A DNA stretch of 29,354 bases from a virus: positions 1-29,354 of the IMG/VR virus record IMGVR_UViG_3300006753_000040; one strand, 5' to 3'. The notes under the pieces were generated by a model. It was not told where the DNA came from. It ran no database searches and worked only from the letters and a program-made list of their open reading frames with translations. Positions 22,431 to 28,213 of the stretch are shown here, piece after piece (position 1 is the stretch's first letter; every line of letters starts with the position of its first letter). Position numbers and translations under genes: made by a program.

Positions 22431-23171
22431 ATGCAATTATTATCAGTAAATCAAGACGCAAAGACTGCCAAAGGTGCAAAGCTTGGATTCTTAACAGGCG
22501 TGCAATACCTTGCACCGTCGAAAGAATCGGGCGTAGCGGATGTATGCCCAGACGCAACCGATGGCTGCAAAGCCAGTTGTCTATATACGTCTGGACGTGC
22601 TGCGATACATGACGCAGTCAATAGTGCGCGAATACTACGCACCATCACATTTGTTCGTGACAAACCAAATTATTGGCCAATGCTAGTCAAGGAAATTGAA
22701 TCACTCATTCGTAAAGCTAAACGAGAGAACTTGACGCCTTGCATTAGGTTAAATGGTACGTCGGACGCACCGTGGGAACGTATGCGGATTAAAGGCACGA
22801 AGTATGACGGTATGACGATACTGCAAGCTTTCAAAGACGTCCAATTCTACGATTACACAAAGACTCTTGACCGTATTAGCTTTACAGATTCAATCGATAA
22901 TTACCATTTGACAGCATCGTATTCGGAAAACATGACCGATGACATGCTAACCCTACAACTGGCAATGGAACATAACGTCGCAGTAGTGTTCAGAGTATGC
23001 GAACACAAAGCGAAATGTGGTTGCGAATTGCCTACCACGTGGAACGGTCACACTGTTTTCGACGGCGATAAATCGGACGTGCGATTCCAAGACCCCCTAG
23101 GCGTGATAGTCGGACTTAAGGCCAAAGGTGACGCACGTAACGACTATTCCGGTTTCGTAGTACGCATATAG
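22431..23171 (+). CDS. GP88-like conserved phage protein (246 aa)
   Basis: Start at the ATG at 22431, seven bases after GGGAGA; an upstream in-frame ATG at 22416 has no such site. The protein begins MQLLSVNQDAKTAKGAKLGF and has LAPSKESGVADVCPDATDGC, KASCLYTSGRA with C39, C46 and C50, then CIRLNGTSDAPWE, later FRVCEHKAKCGCELPTTWNG and FQDPLGVIVGLKAKGDARND. From memory this is the pattern of the gene-product-88 family first named in mycobacteriophages, common in many phages, with no firmly known activity. The conserved cysteines suggest metal or cluster binding. The gene is lower in G+C than its surroundings (22 of 60 bases at 22861-22920), hinting at separate origin. First gene after the early promoter. 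Confidence 0.85.
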   Translation: MQLLSVNQDAKTAKGAKLGFLTGVQYLAPSKESGVADVCPDATDGCKASCLYTSGRAAIHDAVNSARILRTITFVRDKPNYWPMLVKEIESLIRKAKRENLTPCIRLNGTSDAPWERMRIKGTKYDGMTILQAFKDVQFYDYTKTLDRISFTDSIDNYHLTASYSENMTDDMLTLQLAMEHNVAVVFRVCEHKAKCGCELPTTWNGHTVFDGDKSDVRFQDPLGVIVGLKAKGDARNDYSGFVVRI

Positions 23172-23219
23172 AAGAAAGCGAGAGTGGTGGTCAAAGCTAG
23201 TTAGTGAAAGGAAAGAACA

Positions 23220-23780
23220 ATGCTACACCTAGAGCCAACACAAGATATCAAGGCGCTCGCACATAAGGCATTCCCAGAGTATACCGGTCGTAAGTACAAA
23301 TTGGACAATTCGGGACGTCCCGTCAACGTTACCAGCTATTGGGACGGCGGGTCCCGTAGCTACTATGCCGCCGTCAATCTATCGACCGGCGCAACTTTAC
23401 CGGTACCGCAAAACGGGACGCCGTTCGACGGCGGGCCCATAGCACCCGACGGCGTCAAGGTGCCCGCCGGGTTCGTAATTGTCAAACATTCAATATTCGC
23501 CGGGACGGATTGCGGCATCACGTTCTATGTCGACCCGGATACCGCCACCGCATTCCTACCGGACCCGGTCGAAATATCAGACGCCGAACGAACGGTACTA
23601 TGCCAAACCGCAAGCCTAAAAAACACTTACGGCGGCGAAACCGATCTTAGATTCAAGCGGTCCGGACTGTCGCGTAGTGATTGGGACGCCGCAAGCGCAA
23701 ACCTTAAGGCGCGCAAGCTACTCAATAAGGCGGGCGCTATTACCACGGCGGGACGTAACGCCGCCGGTATCAACTACTAA
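23220..23780 (+). CDS. Unknown early phage protein (186 aa)
   Basis: AAGGAAAG precedes the ATG. The sequence begins MLHLEPTQDIKALAHKAFPE. The first half is beta-rich (RPVNVTSYWDGGSRSYYAAV, NLSTGATLPVPQNG). The C-terminal 60 residues are helical and winged-helix-like (ISDAERTVLCQTASLKNTYG ... LKARKLLNKAGAITTAGRNA), where a helical core and a GAITTAGRNA turn recall a small DNA-binding domain, but this is weak. Part of the early rightward set; function unknown. Confidence 0.75.
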   Translation: MLHLEPTQDIKALAHKAFPEYTGRKYKLDNSGRPVNVTSYWDGGSRSYYAAVNLSTGATLPVPQNGTPFDGGPIAPDGVKVPAGFVIVKHSIFAGTDCGITFYVDPDTATAFLPDPVEISDAERTVLCQTASLKNTYGGETDLRFKRSGLSRSDWDAASANLKARKLLNKAGAITTAGRNAAGINY

Positions 23781-23791
23781 CCAAACCAAAC

Positions 23792-23844
23792 GCCGCCGGC
23801 GCGTGGTGGCTGAACTAACCAAATCAGATTAGGAGTAATAGACA
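23792..23844 (+). promoter_or_regulatory. Structured leader with ribosome binding site
   Basis: GCCGCC (23792-23797) and GGTGGC (23805-23810) pair with one G-T wobble around a 7-base loop. The leader ends ATCAGATTAGGAGTAATAGAC before the next ATG, close to the leader at 24271-24287. Similar GTGGTGG blocks follow at 24255 and precede at 23187, so it belongs to a family of intergenic leaders. Confidence 0.45.
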
Positions 23845-24216
23845 ATGGCGCAAACTCACAAAATAGGCAAACATGCGACAACGGTCAAAACTGATATAGC
23901 TGGCGTGCTACGCGTAACGTATTGGTCTACGCCCGTGGTAACCGTTGACGGTGATTATGTCACCTTACGGGCGGGCGGCTGGCATACCGTCTCAACTAAA
24001 TCGCGGATGAATCAGGCATCGAACCAATTCGGCCTGGGATATAGCGTATTTCAGAAAAACTACGAATGGTTCATAGCTATGCCAGACGGTGACGTTATTC
24101 CCTACTGGGACGGCGTCACATTCCCGAAACGCGGCGCATCACCAGACGCCCACTCACTCGACGAATTGGCCCATCAAACATTACCGGCAAGACGGGCAAG
24201 ACAACGCGCCGCCTAG
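23845..24216 (+). CDS. Conserved small phage protein (123 aa)
   Basis: It begins MAQTHKIGKHATTVKTDIAG and continues with VLRVTYWSTPVVTVDGDYVT, then GGWHTVSTKSRMNQASNQFG and LGYSVFQKNYEWFI. From memory, this order (a ThrxVxTD start, STPVV, LxxGGW, TKxRMNQxxNQF, YSVFQ) recurs in small proteins of many phages, without a known function. AGGAG lies 8 bases before the ATG. The end is basic (LPARRARQRAA), possibly nucleic-acid binding. Part of the early small-gene string. Confidence 0.8.
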   Translation: MAQTHKIGKHATTVKTDIAGVLRVTYWSTPVVTVDGDYVTLRAGGWHTVSTKSRMNQASNQFGLGYSVFQKNYEWFIAMPDGDVIPYWDGVTFPKRGASPDAHSLDELAHQTLPARRARQRAA

Positions 24217-24218
24217 AC

Positions 24219-24287
24219 TTGACCACGTCCGCGTTTCGACACCGTCGAGGCGCGTGGTGGTCAAACCTAACCCTAATCAGATCGGAG
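24219..24287 (+). promoter_or_regulatory. Structured leader: long hairpin plus shared 17-base ribosome-site block
   Basis: TTGACCAC (24219-24226) pairs with GTGGTCAA (24257-24264) and the inside can fold further (CGAC with GTCG). It is followed by CCCTAATCAGATCGGAG (24271-24287), which recurs exactly at 24906-24922 and holds the ribosome binding site. No T-run follows, so a terminator is unlikely. It may control translation or mRNA processing of the next gene. Confidence 0.5.
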
Positions 24288-24294
24288 AAAGAAC

Positions 24295-24516
24295 ATGACC
24301 AGACGCTACCAAACATATTCACGCGACCCACATTGGATTACGGTCAAATATCCAGGGCGTTGTGGAAGTTGCACCGGCGCAATTCTCAGCGGCCAACAGG
24401 CGTTCTACTACCCGATCGGCAAGTTCCTGCTCGGGCTGAATTGCGGCCACGCAGACGACGCGGCGCGGGACTTCGACGCGATTAGCTTCGACGACGCCCA
24501 GATAGGCGCGGCATGA
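24295..24516 (+). CDS. Small zinc-binding protein (73 aa)
   Basis: It reads MTRRYQTYSRDPHWITVKYP, then GRCGSCTGAILSGQQAFYYP and LNCGHADDAARDFDA. C23, C26, C50 and H52 form a plausible zinc site, with the CGxC...G(x)2A(x)YYP form seen in small treble-clef or ribbon proteins. GGAGA stands 7 bases before the ATG. It overlaps the next gene by four bases (ATGA). Role unknown. Confidence 0.75.
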   Translation: MTRRYQTYSRDPHWITVKYPGRCGSCTGAILSGQQAFYYPIGKFLLGLNCGHADDAARDFDAISFDDAQIGAA

Positions 24517-24911
24517 AACATAAACGCGACCGCTACACCGCCCAGATGGACCGATACCAACTCACCCACCCTGACGGAACGGTCGAAACCTGGACGGTCG
24601 AATGCGATAAGCTCACCCACCCGCGCAGGCATCAATTCCGCATGACTGAATACGCCGTCGTAGTGATTGACCGGCATATCCCACTATTTAACGCCAGGAC
24701 TAAAAAGCGCATCAAGCCACGGTCGAAGGTCTGGACGTTCGCGCAAAGTTTCCACGGCGGGCCAAGCGCCAACGGGGACGGGGCCCTGGGCGGATTCAAT
24801 ACCGGACGATTTACCCAGAACGCCAGTCGTGCCCACTACAATCGCGTGGTGGCCGAGTTACTCGACCACGGCTTCGCGCTCACGCAATCCGTAGCGCATA
24901 AATCACCCTAA
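24513..24911 (+). CDS. Unknown basic phage protein (132 aa)
   Basis: A basic protein, MKHKRDRYTAQMDRYQLTHP, with beta-rich parts (DGTVETWTVECDKLTHPRRH; TEYAVVVIDRHIPLFNARTK) and a helical end (ASRAHYNRVVAELLDHGFAL). No family is recognised. It is translationally coupled to the preceding zinc-binding gene (ATGA overlap). Confidence 0.7.
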   Translation: MKHKRDRYTAQMDRYQLTHPDGTVETWTVECDKLTHPRRHQFRMTEYAVVVIDRHIPLFNARTKKRIKPRSKVWTFAQSFHGGPSANGDGALGGFNTGRFTQNASRAHYNRVVAELLDHGFALTQSVAHKSP

Positions 24912-24922
24912 TCAGATCGGAG
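24906..24922 (+). repeat. 17-base leader repeat containing a ribosome binding site
   Basis: CCCTAATCAGATCGGAG is identical to 24271-24287. It overlaps the end of the 132-aa gene and places GGAG ten bases before the start of the 51-aa gene at 24932. A related form (ATCAGATTAGGAG) precedes the gene at 23845. These look like duplicated start-associated sequences. Confidence 0.8.
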
Positions 24923-24931
24923 TAAAAGCGA

Positions 24932-25087
24932 ATGACAATACCTACGCCGAAAGTACAACAGATCAAAGGCAAATGGTATGCCCAACTTCCAGGCACCGAT
25001 TGGATGGGGCCGTGGGATAGCGTAGACGACGCCGTCAAATATTCCCACCGCGTGTTCTGCGTAGATTGCCCATTCTGCCACATATAA
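24932..25087 (+). CDS. Small protein with Cys-rich end (51 aa)
   Basis: An ATG ten bases after GGAG opens a 51-codon frame, MTIPTPKVQQIKGKWYAQLP, then GTDWMGPWDSVDDAVKYSHR and an end with VFCVDCPFCHI. The C-terminal CVDCPFCH could bind metal. The ribosome site is part of a repeat used by other genes, and the frame fills an otherwise empty 200-base gap, so I take it as real. Function unknown. Confidence 0.6.
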   Translation: MTIPTPKVQQIKGKWYAQLPGTDWMGPWDSVDDAVKYSHRVFCVDCPFCHI

Positions 25088-25113
25088 CCTAAACGAGAGA
25101 GAGAGGAATCACG

Positions 25114-25305
25114 ATGAATAGTGCAATTCGCGAAGGACATGCAGCTTACGTGCTAGGTCGCACATTGAACGACAACCCATACCGCAGGGCGTTAATCAGC
25201 GACCGTGGCGATCTGCCCGAATCACGGCGGGAAGGGTTGCGATTACTAGAGTGCGACTGGGATTCGGGACACGCGGTGGCACGCCGCTACGATAAAACTG
25301 GCTAG
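25114..25305 (+). CDS. Small helical protein (63 aa)
   Basis: The sequence is MNSAIREGHAAYVLGRTLND, NPYRRALISDRGDLPESRRE and GLRLLECDWDSGHAVARRYD. The ATG is preceded by a GA-rich leader, GAGAGAGAGAGGAATCACG, used in similar form by later genes. No family is recognised. Confidence 0.6.
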   Translation: MNSAIREGHAAYVLGRTLNDNPYRRALISDRGDLPESRREGLRLLECDWDSGHAVARRYDKTG

Positions 25306-25313
25306 CATTGACC

Positions 25314-25391
25314 GCGTTGGTGTCTTGGCTTCGGTCAAGGCACCCGGCGACCAACGCTAAGCGGCCCCATGAGGGCCAGAGAGAGGGAGAC
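25314..25391 (+). promoter_or_regulatory. Structured leader: UUCG-capped hairpin and CAYGA hairpin
   Basis: GCGTTGG (25314-25320) pairs with CCAACGC (25351-25357). Inside, TGTCTTGGC and GTCAAGGCA pair fully with two G-T wobbles around a TTCG tetraloop closed by C-G (25321-25342). A second hairpin, GGCCC-CATGA-GGGCC (25363-25377), is followed by AGAGAGAGGGAG and the start codon. The wobble pairs and tetraloop point to an RNA structure rather than a DNA site. Confidence 0.6.
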
Positions 25392-25493
25392 ATGGATGAG
25401 GCTATAGCGGAGATTAGGGCATTGATAGATGCTGGGTTCTTAACCCTGGCCCAGGCAGAACGGGTGCTAGCTCGCTGGGAGGACGCACGATGA
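25392..25493 (+). CDS. Micro-protein (33 aa)
   Basis: ATG at 25392 is preceded by GAGGGAGAC. The protein is MDEAIAEIRALIDAGFLTLA, then QAERVLARWEDAR, one amphipathic helical hairpin. The stop overlaps the next ATG (ATGA), typical of coupled genes. The frame is shorter than usual cut-offs but has a strong ribosome site and structured leader. Confidence 0.55.
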   Translation: MDEAIAEIRALIDAGFLTLAQAERVLARWEDAR

Positions 25494-25609
25494 AATTCTA
25501 CGACTCGACAAACCGGATAGACGCGGCCATCGAGCGCCAGCAAGGGCGTCATCACCCAAATGATCAGCGAACTACTGAGCAAGACACTGAGCAAGGCCAG
25601 CTAGCCTGA
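25490..25609 (+). CDS. Micro-protein rich in Gln (39 aa)
   Basis: ATG at 25490 lies on the stop of the 33-aa gene. The protein is MKFYDSTNRIDAAIERQQGR, then HHPNDQRTTEQDTEQGQLA: polar, Gln-rich, probably disordered. GGGAGGA lies 7 bases before the start. Coupled to its neighbour. Function unknown. Confidence 0.45.
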   Translation: MKFYDSTNRIDAAIERQQGRHHPNDQRTTEQDTEQGQLA

Positions 25610-25712
25610 GCCGCGTCCGCGTACCGGTAACAACCCCGCCGGTGCGCGTGGCGGCTACGGCTAGTAGCTAACACCCTAAGCGCCCCCACGAGGGGCAGAG
25701 AGGCAACGAGAG
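25610..25712 (+). promoter_or_regulatory. Structured leader: long hairpin and CAYGA hairpin
   Basis: GCCGC (25610-25614) and GCGTACCGG (25619-25627) pair with CCGGTGCGC (25639-25647, one G-T wobble) and GCGGC (25651-25655). A second hairpin, GCCCC-CACGA-GGGGC (25682-25696), is followed by AGAGAGG and the start. Compared with the leader at 25363-25377 the stem differs by a swapped G-C pair and the loop by T/C, with the flank CTAAGCG and the tail CAGAGAG the same. Confidence 0.6.
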
Positions 25713-25979
25713 ATGACCTACACGATAGAGAGCCTGAGTAGCGCATACGGGGGCCGCGTGCCGTGGGGCAACGCCACGCGGGAGGAGGGCCTCACAGAGC
25801 GACAGGCCATTCGCCGCTATAACGACCTGAGCCGCTGGTATCACCCGCAAGGGGACGGTAGCTATAGCGGCCATGTACGCATCGTGGGGAGTGACGAGTG
25901 GACATACGAGGTAGGGCATGCCCTACCTGGCGCTCGATCAACCCTGCAACGGCTGTACCACCTAGACGACCTAGCATAG
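25713..25979 (+). CDS. Small phage protein (88 aa)
   Basis: It begins MTYTIESLSSAYGGRVPWGN and has a Tyr/Trp-rich middle (RYNDLSRWYHPQGDGSYSGH) and a helical end (RSTLQRLYHLDDLA). No family is recognised. The ribosome site is a GA-rich run (CAACGAGAG) just before the ATG. Part of the early small-gene string, following a structured leader. Confidence 0.65.
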   Translation: MTYTIESLSSAYGGRVPWGNATREEGLTERQAIRRYNDLSRWYHPQGDGSYSGHVRIVGSDEWTYEVGHALPGARSTLQRLYHLDDLA

Positions 25980-26007
25980 CCACCCTAGAGAGAGAGAGGA
26001 AAAAACA

Positions 26008-26247
26008 ATGGCTTACATAGCGATACAAACCAAATTCCTGTGTGGATACTCTGAGGATAATTGCTGGGACTGCGGGGTCAACGCCGAAGAGGAATCCATT
26101 GGCTATGGAATCTGCACAGAGTGCAGGCACTCAATCTGCACAGACTGCCAGGACGATCTGAACTGCAACGGACGCCGGGAGGACCCGGTCTCCCTACCGC
26201 ATCAGTTCCGGGATGACAACGCCAGGTGCGGAACCTCCCCTAGTTGA
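26008..26247 (+). CDS. Cysteine-rich zinc-binding protein (79 aa)
   Basis: C12, C19, C22, C36, C39, C44, C47 and C53 are arranged as CxxC pairs (NCWDCGVN, ICTECRHS, ICTDCQDD), enough for two zinc sites. The form resembles a small RING-like or double-ribbon fold. GAGAGAGAGGAAAAAACA precedes the ATG. The C-terminal 25 residues look disordered. Function unknown; a host-factor binding protein is possible. Confidence 0.7.
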   Translation: MAYIAIQTKFLCGYSEDNCWDCGVNAEEESIGYGICTECRHSICTDCQDDLNCNGRREDPVSLPHQFRDDNARCGTSPS

Positions 26248-26260
26248 ACGCCGACGCGCC

Positions 26261-26290
26261 TTGACGCCCCACGGTACGCTATGATACAAT
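26261..26290 (+). promoter_or_regulatory. Rightward promoter for the second early operon
   Basis: TTGACG (26261-26266), an 18-base spacer and TACAAT (26285-26290) preceded by TGA (extended -10). Bases 26281-26294 match the terL promoter stretch ATG-A/T-TACAATCGCC. It stands 24 bases before the HTH gene. Confidence 0.65.
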
Positions 26291-26313
26291 CGCCACGAAG
26301 GATGGTGAAGCCT

Positions 26314-26514
26314 ATGACAACAAACCCCTACCGCACGCTGACAGACGCCGCACGAGAGTTGGGCCTGGGCCGGTCTACGATCTACCGGCTCCGCAAAGTC
26401 GGCAGGCTGAAAGAATACCTGCTCGACGGGCGTAAGTACGTCCGGCTCGACGAACTGCTGGCGCTCATAACGCCTGCTCCGCATGAGTCGAGCGAAGAGG
26501 AGACAAAATCGTGA
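26314..26514 (+). CDS. Helix-turn-helix regulator (66 aa)
   Basis: I choose the ATG at 26314; frames from earlier ATGs overlap the promoter. The protein MTTNPYRTLTDAARELGLGR, STIYRLRKVGRLKEYLLDGR, KYVRLDELL is a clear winged helix of the excisionase/HTH_17 kind: helix TLTDAARELG, recognition helix STIYRLRKVG, wing LDGRKYVR. It is the first gene after the promoter and may control its own operon. This is the third such protein in the window. AAGGATGG lies upstream. Confidence 0.8.
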   Translation: MTTNPYRTLTDAARELGLGRSTIYRLRKVGRLKEYLLDGRKYVRLDELLALITPAPHESSEEETKS

Positions 26515-26765
26515 CCCAGCACCAGCGTATCGGAGGAATCCTGTGCCCGCACGTCGAGTCCTCGGACCACCTGTGCGACCGGATAGCTTACTACCAGATC
26601 GACGGCCTGGTGCTGTGCCCGATACACGCCCGCCGAGCCGCCGAACAGCGCATGGACACGCTGTACCGGACCGTCACCGAATTCGACCCAACACAGAAAA
26701 GGATCGCCGACATCATGGACTGGCAGGCTGCTTATGAGCGCCCGCAAGGAGGGTACGACCGATGA
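26511..26765 (+). CDS. Small Cys/His protein (84 aa)
   Basis: The start is GTG at 26511 with GAGGAG upstream, overlapping the HTH stop (GTGA). The sequence has CPHVESSDHLCDRIAYYQID and LVLCPIHARRAAEQ, so C12, C22, C36 and H39 could form a zinc site. The C-terminal half is helical. No family is recognised. Confidence 0.65.
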   Translation: MTQHQRIGGILCPHVESSDHLCDRIAYYQIDGLVLCPIHARRAAEQRMDTLYRTVTEFDPTQKRIADIMDWQAAYERPQGGYDR

Positions 26766-26986
26766 ACAAGCCCGATGCCACGCTTCAGCTCGCCCTCGTC
26801 GGCGGCGAGATCAGACTCATCAGCTTCGACACCAGCGTGGACTTCGAGTTCGACCTGCTAGACCTGGACAACCTACGCGACTCGTACGCATCCCGTGACG
26901 TGTGCTACTGCCTCGACGTTGACGATGGCGGGCACGTCCACCGAGACTTCAGCAACATAGGCACATTCACCGGAGGGAGATCATGA
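26762..26986 (+). CDS. Small acidic protein (74 aa)
   Basis: The protein MNKPDATLQLALVGGEIRLI, SFDTSVDFEFDLLDLDNLRD ends FSNIGTFTGGRS. It is highly acidic, beta then helix, without known motif. AAGGAGG stands 8 bases before the ATG, which overlaps the upstream stop (ATGA). Acidic small phage proteins often bind host proteins or mimic DNA, but nothing specific supports that here. Confidence 0.65.
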   Translation: MNKPDATLQLALVGGEIRLISFDTSVDFEFDLLDLDNLRDSYASRDVCYCLDVDDGGHVHRDFSNIGTFTGGRS

Positions 26987-27693
26987 CAACCGACAAAGAC
27001 CGCCAGGAATCCCATGAGACGGCCCTGGTGCCACTGGAGACGCCCGAAACGGCGCTCTCCCCCCAGGAGGTCGTAGACCTGACGAAAGAGCGCGCCCAGG
27101 CCGTCATGGGCATCATCGAGGAGGCCAAAGCCTACGCCATCATTCAAGGCAAACGATTCCTAAAATGCGAGGCGTGGCAGACAATCGGGGAGTTCGACCA
27201 TGCCAAGGCGGTGACCGAATGGGTCAAGCCTGTCAACGACGCCGCCAACGCGGTCGTCGCCTGGTCTGCACGGGTGAACCTGGTCGACAAACGTACCGGA
27301 GTAATCAAGGGTGGAGCCGAGATGTCCTGTGGCCTGGACGAGTACGTCTGCAAGGGCAAGACCGGATGGGCAGGAAACCTGGCCGCACAGAGCATGGCCC
27401 AGACCCGCGCCGAGTCCAAGGCGTTCCGCATGAACTACTCTGCGGTGGCGCTGATGGCGGGGTTTGAGCCTACTACCGCCGAGGAGATGAACGCTGGTGG
27501 CGGCAGCGGGCGACCAAGCGCCGAACGCGACGAGTCCGCTCCGTTCTGCGACGAACACGGCGTCAGCTTCCGCAGGTTCGAGAACGACCGTGGCTCCTGG
27601 TACTCGCACAAACAGGGCGACGGCTGGCACAACTACCGGAAACCGGCAGAGAACCCCGAACCCGTCGAAGAAGCGGAGGAGATGCCGTGGTAG
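26983..27693 (+). CDS. Conserved phage protein, possibly ssDNA-annealing related (236 aa)
   Basis: Residues 30-60 are helical (VVDLTKERAQAVMGIIEEAK). A conserved-looking core at 137-169, SMAQTRAESKAFRMNYSAVA followed by LMAGFEPTTAEEM, resembles a segment of phage proteins found beside recombination and replication genes. The tail has CDEHGVSFRRFENDRGSWYS and HKQGDGWHNYRKP with Cys and His residues that might bind zinc, then an acidic end (PEPVEEAEEMPW) as in ssDNA-binding proteins. These hints suggest recombination or ssDNA handling (Erf/Sak/Rad52-like), but I see no decisive motif. The ATG overlaps the upstream stop (ATGA), with GGAGGGAG before it. Confidence 0.7.
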   Translation: MTTDKDRQESHETALVPLETPETALSPQEVVDLTKERAQAVMGIIEEAKAYAIIQGKRFLKCEAWQTIGEFDHAKAVTEWVKPVNDAANAVVAWSARVNLVDKRTGVIKGGAEMSCGLDEYVCKGKTGWAGNLAAQSMAQTRAESKAFRMNYSAVALMAGFEPTTAEEMNAGGGSGRPSAERDESAPFCDEHGVSFRRFENDRGSWYSHKQGDGWHNYRKPAENPEPVEEAEEMPW

Positions 27694-27788
27694 CGACTAA
27701 CGCCGAGATACGCTGCAACCTGGCCTTTTCTACGTGCGCCGCGTCCGCAACGGCTACCAGCGCGAGTCCGAAAGGGAGATTAACGTGA
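27687..27788 (+). CDS. Possible 33-aa ORF or frameshifted remnant
   Basis: A GTG at 27687, preceded by GGAGGA and overlapping the end of the 236-aa gene, opens VVATNAEIRCNLAFSTCAAS and ends at TGA 27786-27788, which overlaps the GTG of the next gene. In another frame the same stretch reads LFYVRRVRNGYQRESEREIN. It may be a true coupled micro-gene or the scar of a frameshift. Low certainty. Confidence 0.3.
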   Translation: MVATNAEIRCNLAFSTCAASATATSASPKGRLT

Positions 27789-28213
27789 GGCTACAAGAGG
27801 CGCAGGCCGTCACCAGCTTAACCCTCGAGGAGATGGTCGAGGAGCTTGTCCAGGCGAGGGATTCTTTGGCGTCCCAGCAGGCTACGGTCTATTACATCGA
27901 GCGGGCGGTGGTCGAGGCTATGCAGGAGCGAGGCGCGACCGTAATCAAGAGCGACGCTGGCGAGGCCACCCTGGTCACGCCGGTGACATACGACTACAGC
28001 ATCCTCGCCCAACTGCGGGAGATCACCAGCCCAGACGACCTCGTCGGCTACACGCCGGATCGGGAGGTCGTGAGGCGGGAGCCGGAGCGGTGGAACATGA
28101 CCCAGGCCAAGACCCTGGCGAAGTTGTCGCATGACCACCGGGCGATCATCGAGGACGCCAAAGTTCCCGGCAATCCGAAGATACAATTCAAGGCTAAAAG
28201 GAGTACCCTGTGA
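27785..28213 (+). CDS. Conserved small phage protein (142 aa)
   Basis: I choose the GTG at 27785, preceded by AGGGAGATTAAC; an ATG at 27734 in the same frame lacks a site. The protein is helical at the start (LTLEEMVEELVQARDSLASQ, with likely coiled coil to residue 50), then has IKSDAGEATLVTPVTYDYSI and LGYTP-like VGYTPDREVVRREPERWNMT, ending in a short basic tail. This pattern (helical pair, then DYxxLxxLRE, then YTPxxE, then RWxxxxAK) recurs in replication and recombination clusters of phages, without an assigned activity. Confidence 0.75.
   Translation: MRLQEAQAVTSLTLEEMVEELVQARDSLASQQATVYYIERAVVEAMQERGATVIKSDAGEATLVTPVTYDYSILAQLREITSPDDLVGYTPDREVVRREPERWNMTQAKTLAKLSHDHRAIIEDAKVPGNPKIQFKAKRSTL

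Noticed and set aside
24219-25696. CRISPR array
   Set aside because: The repeated leaders are few, unevenly spaced, differ in sequence and are tied to start codons; no repeat-spacer regularity exists.
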